Source of the DNA: an uncultured Spongiibacteraceae bacterium
GTDB taxonomy: Bacteria; Pseudomonadota; Gammaproteobacteria; Pseudomonadales; Dasaniaceae
Assembly (NCBI GenBank): GCA_937969395.1
Contig: CALBVI010000076.1
Location: 1-7,275 of the forward strand
Length of the DNA stretch: 7,275 nt
Direction of reading: 5' to 3'
Shown: positions 1-7,249 of the stretch, one piece after another
Layout of the letters: every line of letters begins with the position of its first letter
Position numbering within the stretch: position 1 is the stretch's first letter
Translations under genes and position numbers: made by a program
The notes under the pieces: model-generated
Database searches by the model: none
What the model saw: the letters and a program-made list of their open reading frames with translations, nothing else
What the model was told of the DNA's origin: nothing

Positions 1-29
1 AAGCTTACCCAGAGTTCACCAATAAATAA
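1..29 (+). CDS. Possible 3' end of an ammonium transporter gene (amt), cut by the window edge
   Basis: Frame 3 reads AYPEFTNK followed by TAA at 27-29. From memory, many Amt/AmtB ammonium channels end in a cytoplasmic tail with a similar HG-x-x-AYP-[DE]-F ending, and amt genes are habitually neighbours of glnK, which follows here. Only eight residues are visible, so this is an inference from a short tail plus context. The other two + frames also hit stops early (at 23-25 and 34-36). The terminator at 57-82 suits a + strand gene ending about here. Confidence 0.3.
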
Positions 30-56
30 CAGCTAGTCATTGTACTTCTGTTCTAT

Positions 57-82
57 AAAAGGCGCCTTCGGGCGCCTTTTTT
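57..82 (+). terminator. Intrinsic terminator with UUCG tetraloop
   Basis: A perfect 10-bp inverted repeat, AAAAGGCGCC (57-66) and GGCGCCTTTT (71-80), flanks a TTCG loop, and the T run continues to 82. The GC-rich stem with a stable UUCG loop and U tract is a textbook Rho-independent terminator. The A run on the left arm would allow it to work in both directions. It most likely ends a + strand gene finishing at the left edge and insulates glnK from it. Confidence 0.93.
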
Positions 83-665
<583 letters not shown>

Positions 666-709
666 CGTTTTATCTGAGCCTGTTATTTGTTAGTAAAAAA
701 AGTATTAAT

Positions 710-780
710 AAAAAGCTACTGTCTTTGTCATTACATATGTAACTACATAATGTGATTATAAGGGCAGTAGCTTTTTTATT
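710..780. terminator. Bidirectional terminator shared by glnK and the convergent DUF523 gene
   Basis: AAAAAGCTACTG (710-721) pairs perfectly with CAGTAGCTTTTT (765-776), giving a 12-bp stem around a 43-base loop. On the + strand the stem is followed by a T-rich run. On the minus strand it also runs into T tracts (complement of 690-710). The loop contains its own perfect palindrome TTACATATGTAA (731-742). The right arm lies inside the last codons of the convergent gene (stop at 756-758), so coding and terminator functions overlap there. The long loop makes it less ideal than the first terminator. Confidence 0.75.
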
Positions 781-1601
781 TGTCCTAAGTTTTTTCTGTT
801 GATCAAATCTTCGACACTTTGTTTGAAATGAATTTTATAGTCGTTCGCTTGGTTGTGAGCGGATAGCTGGTTTAATATTTGTTGCTGTTGCTCTAAAAAT
901 AGACGAATTAAAAAATGATAATGTTCGTGTTTGAAAATTAAGCTCTCTTCGCTGTTAAAAAAATCACTCAATACGATGCATGAAAATATAAACGAAGCAC
1001 ATTGCTCTTCGGTAATTAGCTTAGTTTCGTCGATTAATAATAATGTCGGCGCATTGCGAATAAAATAATCGGCTTGTATGCCGCTGCCGATAGCAATGGT
1101 TTCTCCCTGTGAATTAAATACCGGCGTTGATTGAATGCCACAGCTTGGCGATTTACTTTTCAGTACATAGGCGACAGTCTTGCTATCTAATTGCTGCAGA
1201 CTCTTTTGACTAAATGCCTGTAGTGCTTCGCTGACATCCCGCTGCGGATTATCTCTTTCAACTACATGTATCGTTTTTGTGTGTTCTGATAAATATTGCT
1301 TTGATTTTTTCTCTAAATCTTGTACTGAGTATTGCACTAATTGAATCGGCGGTCTCGGTACCGGCATACCTGAACCGACTTCTGGGCAGATATTGCTTAA
1401 ATGTAAATAGTGGTTGAGCACAGTTTTTGTATCGAGTGATTTTTGTTGACCGTCATAGCGAACGACCTCACCGTTTAAGCAAGCGCTTATTGCTACGGAT
1501 GGTTTTATGGCTGATTTAATAATTGATTTCGATGATGACTTATTAATAAGCGGGAAGTCAGCAATTAATTGATCAAGTTGTAGGAGTGAAATTTTTTCCA
1601 T
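756..1601 (-). CDS. TudS/RudS-like desulfidase (DUF523 domain with shortened DUF1722-like tail)
   Basis: The N-terminal two thirds is a DUF523 (TudS) domain at about residues 35-195. It carries ISACLNGEVVRYDG (38-51), CPEVGSGMPVPRPP (72-85) and KSKSPSCG (148-155). Cys41, Cys72 and Cys154 match the three cysteines that hold the [4Fe-4S] cluster in TudS thiouracil desulfidases. Proteins joining this domain to DUF1722 (RudS) remove sulfur from 4-thiouridine in tRNA, so a role in thiolated-uracil or s4U turnover is inferred. The C-terminal part (about 200-281) has a FKHEHYHFLIRLF segment resembling the DUF1722 core, but it is about 80 residues against the usual roughly 115 and ends inside the shared terminator, so tRNA binding may be altered. 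A 35-residue leader precedes the domain. No clear Shine-Dalgarno precedes the ATG. It lies 51 bases after xerC, where many relatives have the HAD phosphatase yigB. Confidence 0.8.
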   Translation of the reverse strand: MEKISLLQLDQLIADFPLINKSSSKSIIKSAIKPSVAISACLNGEVVRYDGQQKSLDTKTVLNHYLHLSNICPEVGSGMPVPRPPIQLVQYSVQDLEKKSKQYLSEHTKTIHVVERDNPQRDVSEALQAFSQKSLQQLDSKTVAYVLKSKSPSCGIQSTPVFNSQGETIAIGSGIQADYFIRNAPTLLLIDETKLITEEQCASFIFSCIVLSDFFNSEESLIFKHEHYHFLIRLFLEQQQQILNQLSAHNQANDYKIHFKQSVEDLINRKNLGQIKKLLPL

Positions 1602-1652
1602 TGTTATAGGGCTAACATTTGAGGGCTAATATCTATAATGATTAATTATCGA

Positions 1653-2570
1653 TTAGGTTTTGCTACTCTTTTTATTGGCTCTTGGGTGGGCTTGATCATA
1701 AACTTTCGATAAATGTTGAAAATCTAAGTGGGTGTAAACTTGCGTGGTTGATAAGTTTTCGTGCCCCAGTAATTCTTGTACTGCACGTAAGTCGCCGCTA
1801 GATTCTAAAATATGGCTGGCAAAAGAATGCCTCAACATATGCGGATGCACGGTTTGGCCTAGACCCTGTTGTAAGCTGTATTTTTTAAGCCTCGCCTGTA
1901 TAGATCGCTGTGCTAAACGCTTGCCTTGCTGTGATAAAAAAATTGCAGAAGTTGCATTGGCTTGCACCGATATATCTGTGCGCACGTTTAACCATTGCTG
2001 CAGGGCTTTAATGGCGAAAGAGCCGACAGGTAATGTACGCGTTTTTTGGCCTTTACCGGTAACCGTAACGAGCTCGTCCGCAAGGTTTATATCGGTTAAA
2101 TCTAAATCAACTAATTCAGAAAGTCTCAAGCCGGAAGAATAAAATAATTCTAAAATGGCGCGATCGCGAAGTGAAATCCAATCGTCGCCTTCAATAGCAA
2201 TAAATTGTTGAACGGTATCGGCATCTAAAGTTTTTGGTAACCGTTTTGCTGATTTTGGCGCCTGTATACCCAGTGCTGGATTGTGAGCCGTATTATTTTT
2301 GCTGTTGAAGGTATAAAAGCTACGTAATGAAGACAAAGCACGCTGTAAACTTTTTCCGTTGAGGCCTTGTCGATGTAGTTGTGAAATCCATTGTCTTACA
2401 TCAGCACTGTGCGCTTTTATCGGGTCAATAATTTTTTGCTGTTCACAATAGCTAGAGAATTTTTCTAATTCGCGGCGATAGCCGCTAATGGTATGAGGAG
2501 AAAGCTGTCTTGTGACTGTGCAGTAATCTAGGAAAGCATCGATACTGGTTTGCCAGTGTGATTTTGCCAT
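1653..2570 (-). CDS. xerC: Site-specific tyrosine recombinase XerC
   Basis: XerC acts with XerD at dif to resolve chromosome dimers at the division septum. The protein is 305 aa, the usual size. Residues 5-90 form the SAM-like core-binding domain. The catalytic domain holds Arg149 in SSGLRLSEL, Lys173 in TGKGQKTR, His244 and Arg247 in HMLRHSF, His270 in LLGHENL and nucleophile Tyr279 in TTQVYTH. The tail HLDFQHLSKVYDQAHPRA is typical of XerC rather than XerD. The position after dapF and DUF484 is the classic gammaproteobacterial xerC locus. The ATG has only a weak GGGA ribosome-binding site and no better alternative. It lies 100 bases after the DUF484 gene, with a possible promoter of its own in that gap. 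Confidence 0.96.
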   Translation of the reverse strand: MAKSHWQTSIDAFLDYCTVTRQLSPHTISGYRRELEKFSSYCEQQKIIDPIKAHSADVRQWISQLHRQGLNGKSLQRALSSLRSFYTFNSKNNTAHNPALGIQAPKSAKRLPKTLDADTVQQFIAIEGDDWISLRDRAILELFYSSGLRLSELVDLDLTDINLADELVTVTGKGQKTRTLPVGSFAIKALQQWLNVRTDISVQANATSAIFLSQQGKRLAQRSIQARLKKYSLQQGLGQTVHPHMLRHSFASHILESSGDLRAVQELLGHENLSTTQVYTHLDFQHLSKVYDQAHPRANKKSSKT

Positions 2571-2618
2571 CGATATTTCCCGATTGAATTAAGCATTTTT
2601 TAACTAGGGTATTAAGTA

Positions 2619-2647
2619 CTTATATTTTCAATGTTTATGTATTTAAA
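2619..2647 (-). promoter_or_regulatory. Possible internal promoter for xerC
   Basis: On the minus strand, TTTAAA (2647-2642) is followed after exactly 17 bases by TATAAG (2624-2619), about 48 bases before the xerC ATG. That is 4/6 and 5/6 matches to the sigma-70 boxes in the 100-base gap between the DUF484 gene and xerC. The gap is AT-rich, so chance matches are likely. Confidence 0.3.
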
Positions 2648-2670
2648 TGCGCCTATTAATATAAAACGAA

Positions 2671-3363
2671 CTATGAATTTAAATAACGCGGCAATACACG
2701 ATTTAATACTTCGCCAATATAGCTTAAAAAGATAGTCCCCATGCTAGAGCGGAAGTAGTCAGGGTCTCTGCTGCCAATCGCAATAATACCCAAAGCGTGG
2801 CCATGGGTTAGTGGTACAACCGCCGCGGAACCGATGTGGTCGGCTTGATCTGAAAATAAAAACTGCAATTCTTCCGGTGTTAACACGCCGCAGTTAGCTT
2901 TGTTGTTTTTGAGCAAACGAGGAATCTGTTGATAAGCGCTATCGACAGGCACCATGCGTGAGCTTAGGGTGCGATGAAAATCTGGGTTGCCGAATAAAGT
3001 CAGGCTAGAAAATTCTATTTCAAAGTCGCTAATTAAACTGCGGGTAAAGGTGTTAACAATAGTATCGAGGCCTTGTGCCTCGATTAATCCGAGGACTAAT
3101 TGTTTGGTTTTATCAAACAGTAAATCATTATTGCGAGCATTGTCGAGCAAGCCATTTAATCGTCCACGAATATCCATGTTACGTTCACGCAATAAACTGA
3201 CTTGTCGTTCCAATAATGAAACCGCATTGCCGCTGCCGCCATTAGGATCGGTAAGTTTTAGATCTAGCAATAAATCGTCACGCTTCAGAAAAAATCCAGA
3301 ATGACTTTTTAAATATCTTGCTACATCGTCTTCAGTAATATTGTCGTTCTCTGGCAAACTCAC
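2671..3363 (-). CDS. DUF484 family protein (GAF-like domain)
   Basis: The 230-aa protein has no signal peptide or membrane segment and is therefore presumably cytoplasmic. The N-terminus, with ITEDDVARYLKSHSGFFLKR (9-28), is the DUF484 hallmark. It leads into a charged helical region (about 45-85, SLLERQVSLLRERN) likely to form a coiled coil. The rest (about 90-225) is a GAF-like fold with AAVVPLTHGHALGIIAIGS near its end. The biochemical function is unknown. The family is almost always encoded between dapF and xerC in gammaproteobacteria, as here. The start is a GTG (3361-3363), supported by a good Shine-Dalgarno, AGAGGG, seven to eight bases upstream. No better in-frame ATG lies near the N-terminal motif. 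Confidence 0.9.
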   Translation of the reverse strand: MSLPENDNITEDDVARYLKSHSGFFLKRDDLLLDLKLTDPNGGSGNAVSLLERQVSLLRERNMDIRGRLNGLLDNARNNDLLFDKTKQLVLGLIEAQGLDTIVNTFTRSLISDFEIEFSSLTLFGNPDFHRTLSSRMVPVDSAYQQIPRLLKNNKANCGVLTPEELQFLFSDQADHIGSAAVVPLTHGHALGIIAIGSRDPDYFRSSMGTIFLSYIGEVLNRVLPRYLNS

Positions 3364-3441
3364 TATTAGTCCCTCTGAATATCTATCTTTTTTGATGTCG
3401 TTAATGCGGATACATTTATATCTAGATTTTAACCGTAAATC

Positions 3442-4275
3442 CTAGAGCTGAATTTGCCCTTCGAACACGCTGGTCGCGGGCCCTGTCATTATGACTGGCT
3501 GGCCTATGCCTTGCCACTCAATCGTTAATGAACCACCCGGTAGATGCACCATCACTTGTTGATCTAACAAACCGCGCATTTGTCCTGAGACCACGGCGGC
3601 ACAAGCGCCAGTACCACAGGCGAGTGTTTCACCCACGCCGCGTTCATACACCCGCAGGTTAACTTCTGTGCGGCTAATCAGTTGCATAAATCCCGCATTT
3701 ACTCGCTGCGGAAATTGCGCATGTGCTTCAATCGCCGGTCCCAGCGTTGCTACAGGGGCTGCGGTTATATCATCGACCAACATCACTGAATGTGGATTGC
3801 CCATAGAAACGACGCCGATCTCACATTGCTGCCCAGCGGCTTCAATCATATAGCAGTGGTTGTCAGCTTGATCAGCTGTAAAAGGTATTTGTTCGGTCTG
3901 CACGCTAGGCACACCCATATCGACCTGAACTTGTTTGTTGTCGGTAACTGTTAACTCAATAATGCCAGTATTGGTTTCGACGCGAAGCGGGTTTTTGCCG
4001 GTTAGCCTTTTATCGCGAACAAATTTAGCGAAACAGCGCGCGCCATTACCGCATTGCTCCACCTCGCCACCATCGGCGTTGTAAATGCGGTAACGAAAAT
4101 CGACATCAGGGTTTTGTGGTGGTTCTACGACAAGTACTTGATCGCAGCCAATGCCAAAATGGCGATCGGCTAGCTTGCGGATATGGTGTTCCTGCAGCAT
4201 GAAGCGCTGGGTAATTAGATCAAGCACGACAAAATCGTTGCCTAGGCCGTGCATTTTAGTAAAGCGTAACAGCAT
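3442..4275 (-). CDS. dapF: Diaminopimelate epimerase DapF
   Basis: DapF converts LL-diaminopimelate to meso-diaminopimelate in the cytoplasm, supplying the cross-linking residue of peptidoglycan and the substrate of LysA. The PLP-independent two-base mechanism uses two cysteines, seen here as Cys75 in EQCGNGAR and Cys220 in LACGTGAC. The N-terminal [27 protein letters not shown], and the GNPH motif (160-162 region) are intact. The length of 277 aa is normal. The ATG is preceded by AAGGA with a six-base gap. Overlap with lysA is absent (85-base gap), but orientation and pathway suggest one transcription unit with it. Confidence 0.97.
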   Translation of the reverse strand: MLLRFTKMHGLGNDFVVLDLITQRFMLQEHHIRKLADRHFGIGCDQVLVVEPPQNPDVDFRYRIYNADGGEVEQCGNGARCFAKFVRDKRLTGKNPLRVETNTGIIELTVTDNKQVQVDMGVPSVQTEQIPFTADQADNHCYMIEAAGQQCEIGVVSMGNPHSVMLVDDITAAPVATLGPAIEAHAQFPQRVNAGFMQLISRTEVNLRVYERGVGETLACGTGACAAVVSGQMRGLLDQQVMVHLPGGSLTIEWQGIGQPVIMTGPATSVFEGQIQL

Positions 4276-4360
4276 AACGGGTCCTTAAGCGCTTCGCCGA
4301 TAGCGCAGGTTAATTGATGCTGTTTGTAGTGAAGGCTCCTCATGAGTTTGGGGTTAAATC

Positions 4361-5611
4361 TCATTCGGGCAGTAGCGTCTCACCTTGCATCAAGTCGGCG
4401 ATAGTTTCACGTTGTCTAATCAGGTGCATATTGTCGCCATCCACCATAATCTCCGCAGCGCGTCCTCGGCTATTGTAATTGGAACTCATAGTAAAGCCAT
4501 AGGCTCCAGAGCTAGCAACTGATAATAAATCCCCAGCTTGCAGATTTAATGAGCGATCTTTACCCAAAAAGTCACCGGTTTCACACACAGGACCAACAAT
4601 ATCCCATGTTTGTGGCTCGCCGCTATTACGTGGCGTCACCGGTAAAATATCCAACCATGCTTGATAAAGCGCGGGACGAATCATGTCATTCATTGCCGCA
4701 TCAATAATGGCAAAGTTTTTGTGATCGCCAGGCTTGAGGTATTCAACACGGGTTAGCAAGACGCCGGCATTGGCACTGATCGAACGGCCCGGTTCAAATA
4801 AAAGCGTTAATTTGCGGTCACCCAATCGCTCTAATACTGCAGCGACATAAGCCGAAGGTTCAGGCGGTTGTTCATCTTTATAGCGCACACCTAAGCCGCC
4901 GCCTAAATCAAGGTGGCTAATTTCAATGCCGTCAGCGCTGATTTGATCAACCAGAGCTAATACACGATCGAGGGCATCAAGAAAGGGCGTCACCTCAGTT
5001 AGCTGTGAACCGATATGACAATCGACACCAACAATATTGATATTTTCTAGTTCGGCAGCACGGCGATAGACTCTAGGAGCCTGCTCAAAGTCGATACCAA
5101 ACTTGTTATCTTTTAACCCTGTCGAAATATAAGGGTGGGTATTGGCATCGACATCAGGATTAACGCGCAGCGAAATAGCAGCGATCTTGCCCATATCTGC
5201 AGCGACCTGCTGCAAAACCTCAAGTTCAGCTTCAGATTCGAGATTAAAGCAGTGAATCCCTACCTCCAATGCGCGCCGCATTTCCGCCGGTGTTTTAGCA
5301 ACCCCTGAAAAAACGATATTCTCTGGTAGGCCGCCCGCAGCTAACACACGCTCTAACTCACCTTGAGAGACAATGTCAAAACCTGCGCCTAATTTGGCGA
5401 GCACATTAAGTACCGCAATATTAGAATTAGACTTAACCGCATAGCAGATTAAATGATCACGCCCAACTAAAGCCTGCTGGTAAGAGAGAAACTGCTGCTC
5501 TAAATACGCTCGCGAATAAACATACGTCGGCGTGCCATACTGTTCGGCAATAGCGTCGAGTGAAACATTTTCGGCGAAAAGTTGGCCGTTGCGGTATTCA
5601 AATGCATCCAT
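4361..5611 (-). CDS. lysA: Diaminopimelate decarboxylase LysA
   Basis: LysA carries out the PLP-dependent decarboxylation of meso-diaminopimelate to L-lysine, the last step of the DAP pathway. It is 416 aa, the usual length, with an alanine-racemase-like barrel followed by a beta domain. Visible landmarks are the PLP lysine Lys60 in YAVKSNSN, His199 in CHIGSQL, the phosphate-binding GGGLG (237-241), EPGRS (273-277), Cys343 in GPVCETGDFLG and Tyr371 in SSGAYGF. All key residues are present. The ribosome-binding site is weak (AGG about eight bases upstream). It sits between lptM and dapF as in Pseudomonas and other gammaproteobacteria, so co-transcription is likely. I see no clear LysR-type operator. 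Confidence 0.97.
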   Translation of the reverse strand: MDAFEYRNGQLFAENVSLDAIAEQYGTPTYVYSRAYLEQQFLSYQQALVGRDHLICYAVKSNSNIAVLNVLAKLGAGFDIVSQGELERVLAAGGLPENIVFSGVAKTPAEMRRALEVGIHCFNLESEAELEVLQQVAADMGKIAAISLRVNPDVDANTHPYISTGLKDNKFGIDFEQAPRVYRRAAELENINIVGVDCHIGSQLTEVTPFLDALDRVLALVDQISADGIEISHLDLGGGLGVRYKDEQPPEPSAYVAAVLERLGDRKLTLLFEPGRSISANAGVLLTRVEYLKPGDHKNFAIIDAAMNDMIRPALYQAWLDILPVTPRNSGEPQTWDIVGPVCETGDFLGKDRSLNLQAGDLLSVASSGAYGFTMSSNYNSRGRAAEIMVDGDNMHLIRQRETIADLMQGETLLPE

Positions 5612-5670
5612 TGGGATAACCTAATTACTGTAAAAATGTCTGGGTGAAAAACCTAAAAGGACCGAAGATC

Positions 5671-5847
5671 TTAAGCAGCTTTGTTAGCTTTCGCTTTATC
5701 TTCAGCTTGCTGCGCAGCTGGTTCATTAACCGGTGATGAATCCTGCGGAATAAACAACGGGCCTTTTTGGCCGCAGCCGGCCAGTAGCACTATTAATAAC
5801 AGGCTACCCATCATTGCGCTAAATGGCTTAATTCGAACAGCTGACAT
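5671..5847 (-). CDS. lptM: LPS-assembly lipoprotein LptM (YifL-like)
   Basis: This 58-aa outer-membrane lipoprotein was found by translating the gap upstream of lysA. Residues 1-24 form a lipoprotein signal peptide with a hydrophobic stretch (MMGSLLLIVLL) and the lipobox LAGC, so Cys25 would be lipidated. The mature protein begins CGQKGPLFIP, the conserved LptM signature, and ends in a low-complexity Ala/Glu/Lys tail that looks disordered. In E. coli, LptM associates with LptD-LptE and promotes correct disulfide maturation of the LPS translocon. The start is secure: AGGAG lies six bases before the ATG. lysA begins 59 bases downstream, the conserved order. The divergent cyaY expected upstream is absent. 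Confidence 0.92.
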   Translation of the reverse strand: MSAVRIKPFSAMMGSLLLIVLLAGCGQKGPLFIPQDSSPVNEPAAQQAEDKAKANKAA

Positions 5848-5881
5848 TGTGCGCTCCTATTATTTAATACCGTGTTTATTA

Positions 5882-5924
5882 ATAGCTGGCCGGCGATTAT
5901 ACCGATCAGCTATGTTGATAGAAA
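5882..5924 (-). promoter_or_regulatory. Possible lptM-lysA promoter inside a dyad
   Basis: On the minus strand a perfect TATAAT (5901-5896) lies about 50 bases before the lptM ATG, with a poor -35 (TTTCTA, 5924-5919) after 17 bases. The -10 box sits at the centre of a nested dyad: ATAGCTG (5882-5888) with CAGCTAT (5907-5913), and inside it CGG (5891-5893) with CCG (5902-5904). Such symmetry around a -10 box suggests operator control, but no regulator can be named. Confidence 0.4.
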
Positions 5925-5976
5925 GGGGATTGCAGTGTGTATTATCCTCACAATATTGGCCGATGCCTGACCTATT

Positions 5977-6975
5977 CTATAACGTATCCACAGGACTTCT
6001 TACTCCCAGCCCACCTTGCTTGGTCACATGCGTATAAATCTCCGTCGTTTTTACATCCGTATGCCCCAGTAATTGCTGGATAGTTCGAATATCGTAACCA
6101 CCTTCTAGTAGTCGAGTAGCAAAGCTATGCCTAAACGTATGGCAGCCGGCCTTTTTATTGATACCAGACTTACGTAGTGCGTCTTTTACACTGCGTTGTA
6201 CCGTACGTTCCATGACGTGATGGCGTCGCCTTATATTTGTTCGCGGATCTATTGAGAGATGCTGAGCAGGAAAGACATATTGCCAGGCTAATTCACTAGC
6301 AGCATTAGGGTACTTTCGAGCAAGTGCATTCGGTAAATAAACTTCACCATAGCCATTCATTCGATCTTGTTCATATAACATTTTCACAAACTCGATTTGT
6401 TGCTGTAGGCGGTTAATGGTGATGTTTGGGAGTAACGTCGTTCGATCTTTATTCCCTTTGCTCTTTCGAATGACTATCGTATTCATTTCAAAATCAATAT
6501 CTTTAACACGTAAACGACAGCATTCAGAAACTCGTAAGCCGGCGCCGTACATAAGATGCGCTTTAAGTTTATTCGGTTCTTTAATGAAACTAATAATATG
6601 CTCAGCTTCACGATGAGAAAAAACCACAGGAATATTTTTAGGTATAGCGGAGTGGCGATAATTTAAATCAATTAATTCAACACCCAAGAACTGTTTATAA
6701 AGAAAAACTAAGGCATTTAAAGCTGTCTTTTGCGTACTAACGGAGGCTTGTTGGTTAACGGTAAGGTGAGCTAAAAATGTTTCTATTTCTAATTCACCCA
6801 TATCTTTGGGGTGTTTTTTATTATGAAATAAAATAAAACGCCTAATCCAGTAAAGATACGTTTGTTCTGTTTTATAGGCTTTATTTTGTTTGCGAATTAA
6901 GTGCCTTATTTGATCAAACAGTTTAATAGGCTTAGATGGGATTTTTGGCGGAAGATCACTCGGAGGTAATTGCAT
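5977..6975 (-). CDS. intI: Integron integrase IntI (tyrosine recombinase)
   Basis: IntI catalyses attC x attI recombination to capture and shuffle gene cassettes. Counted from the upstream ATG at 6981, the protein is 334 aa with Arg150 in GAGLRVSEC, Lys175 in SKGNKDR, His281 and Arg284 in [10 protein letters not shown], His307 in LLGHTD and Tyr316 in TTEIYTH. All are the expected catalytic residues. The integron-specific insert is present (about 213-239, [15 protein letters not shown] and LAWQYVFPA), which separates it from XerC/XerD. The tail GVRSPVDTL is also IntI-like. I place the start at the second ATG (6973-6975, MQLPPSD, 332 aa) because the only Shine-Dalgarno, AAGGA at 6987-6983, is seven bases from it but one base from the ATG at 6981. 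No inactivating lesion is seen, so the integrase is probably functional. It reads toward lptM with no intervening terminator. Confidence 0.95.
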   Translation of the reverse strand: MQLPPSDLPPKIPSKPIKLFDQIRHLIRKQNKAYKTEQTYLYWIRRFILFHNKKHPKDMGELEIETFLAHLTVNQQASVSTQKTALNALVFLYKQFLGVELIDLNYRHSAIPKNIPVVFSHREAEHIISFIKEPNKLKAHLMYGAGLRVSECCRLRVKDIDFEMNTIVIRKSKGNKDRTTLLPNITINRLQQQIEFVKMLYEQDRMNGYGEVYLPNALARKYPNAASELAWQYVFPAQHLSIDPRTNIRRRHHVMERTVQRSVKDALRKSGINKKAGCHTFRHSFATRLLEGGYDIRTIQQLLGHTDVKTTEIYTHVTKQGGLGVRSPVDTL

Positions 6976-6976
6976 G

Positions 6977-6992
6977 GACATATCCTTATGTC
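6977..6992 (-). promoter_or_regulatory. Hairpin presenting the intI Shine-Dalgarno
   Basis: In the intI transcript GACAUA (6992-6987) can pair with UAUGUC (6982-6977), leaving AGGA, the Shine-Dalgarno core, as the four-base loop. The upstream ATG at 6981 is buried in the stem. A two-codon ORF (ATG ACA TAA, 6994-6986) ends on the Shine-Dalgarno. The stem is only six pairs with two G-C pairs, so it is weak, but it could tune integrase translation. Confidence 0.35.
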
Positions 6993-6998
6993 ATTATT

Positions 6999-7010
6999 AA
7001 TAACTAACAA
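6999..7010 (+). repeat. Left arm of 12-bp inverted repeat
   Basis: AATAACTAACAA here is the exact reverse complement of the copy at 7195-7206. It lies just 5' of the intI ribosome-binding site in the intI transcript. Confidence 0.8.
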
Positions 7011-7033
7011 CTAGTTCAAGTTGAAAATAGCTA

Positions 7034-7058
7034 AATCAACGTCATCATGACGTATATT
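7034..7058. promoter_or_regulatory. Dyad A (operator-like)
   Basis: ACGTCA (7039-7044), spacer TCA, TGACGT (7048-7053) form a perfect dyad centred at 7046, about 65-70 bases upstream of the intI start, where a promoter or operator would be expected. The right half extends into the shared half-site TGACGTATATTTC. It belongs to the same family as dyads B and C, with the same 3-base spacer. Confidence 0.55.
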
Positions 7059-7106
7059 TCTTATTAAAACGCCATAAAGCTATTGTTTGCAAGGGGGTGT
7101 TAGAAA

Positions 7107-7122
7107 ATAGACGTCTTTGTTG
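7107..7122. repeat. Degenerate fourth copy of the dyad motif
   Basis: ATAGACGTCTTTGTTG matches the left part of dyad C (7250-7265) at 13 of 16 positions and contains the 8-bp palindrome AGACGTCT (7109-7116). It lacks a recognisable CGTATAT right half, so it may be a decayed copy. Confidence 0.35.
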
Positions 7123-7130
7123 TTGGGGAA

Positions 7131-7154
7131 ATATACGACACGCTGTCGTATTAT
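7131..7154. promoter_or_regulatory. Dyad B (operator-like)
   Basis: ATACGACA (7133-7140), spacer CGC, TGTCGTAT (7144-7151) form a perfect 8-bp inverted repeat centred at 7142. Outward, its left half on the minus strand reads TGTCGTATATTTCC, matching the right half of dyad A at nearly every base (TGACGTATATTTCT). Confidence 0.6.
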
Positions 7155-7194
7155 TTTTGAGTGAGGCTACACTTAAATTTTTAATCAGTTGAAT

Positions 7195-7206
7195 TTGTTA
7201 GTTATT
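7195..7206 (+). repeat. Right arm of 12-bp inverted repeat
   Basis: TTGTTAGTTATT here is the exact reverse complement of 6999-7010. With that arm it brackets 208 bases that include dyads A and B and the degenerate copy. It overlaps GTTAGTT, which differs by one base from the integron core GTTRRRY. Confidence 0.8.
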
Positions 7207-7249
7207 TGTGAATACTGGTTAAAAATTCTAAAAAACATGCGTCAAAGGG

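Noticed and set aside
1..6. AAGCTT at the first bases, as a possible clone boundary
   Set aside because: A HindIII site at the window edge can be coincidental and says nothing about biology.
1744..2142. 132-codon + strand ORF inside xerC
   Set aside because: It is antisense to a gene with every catalytic residue intact. The translation is Cys/Ser-rich with no recognisable domain.
2987..3304. 105-codon + strand ORF inside the DUF484 gene
   Set aside because: Antisense shadow of a conserved gene, with composition dominated by Ser, Arg and Asn and no family resemblance.
3668..3853. 61-codon + strand ORF inside dapF
   Set aside because: Antisense to intact dapF, with no ribosome-binding site or domain.
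4242..4343. Small minus-strand ORF starting at 4343 in the lysA-dapF gap and running into dapF
   Set aside because: It overlaps the dapF start in another frame, has no ribosome-binding site of note, and its roughly 33-residue product resembles nothing known.
5681..6037. 118-codon + strand ORF across lptM and the intI 3' end
   Set aside because: It overlaps the well-supported lptM and the intI tail on the other strand. No domain is seen, and its start lies within the lptM coding region.
6027..6037. Extra half-site GCGTATAAATC inside the intI 3' part
   Set aside because: It encodes the conserved active-site region (EIYTHV), lacks a dyad partner and is explained by coding constraint.
6416..6616. 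66-codon + strand ORF inside intI
   Set aside because: Antisense to the catalytic region of the integrase, with no features of its own.
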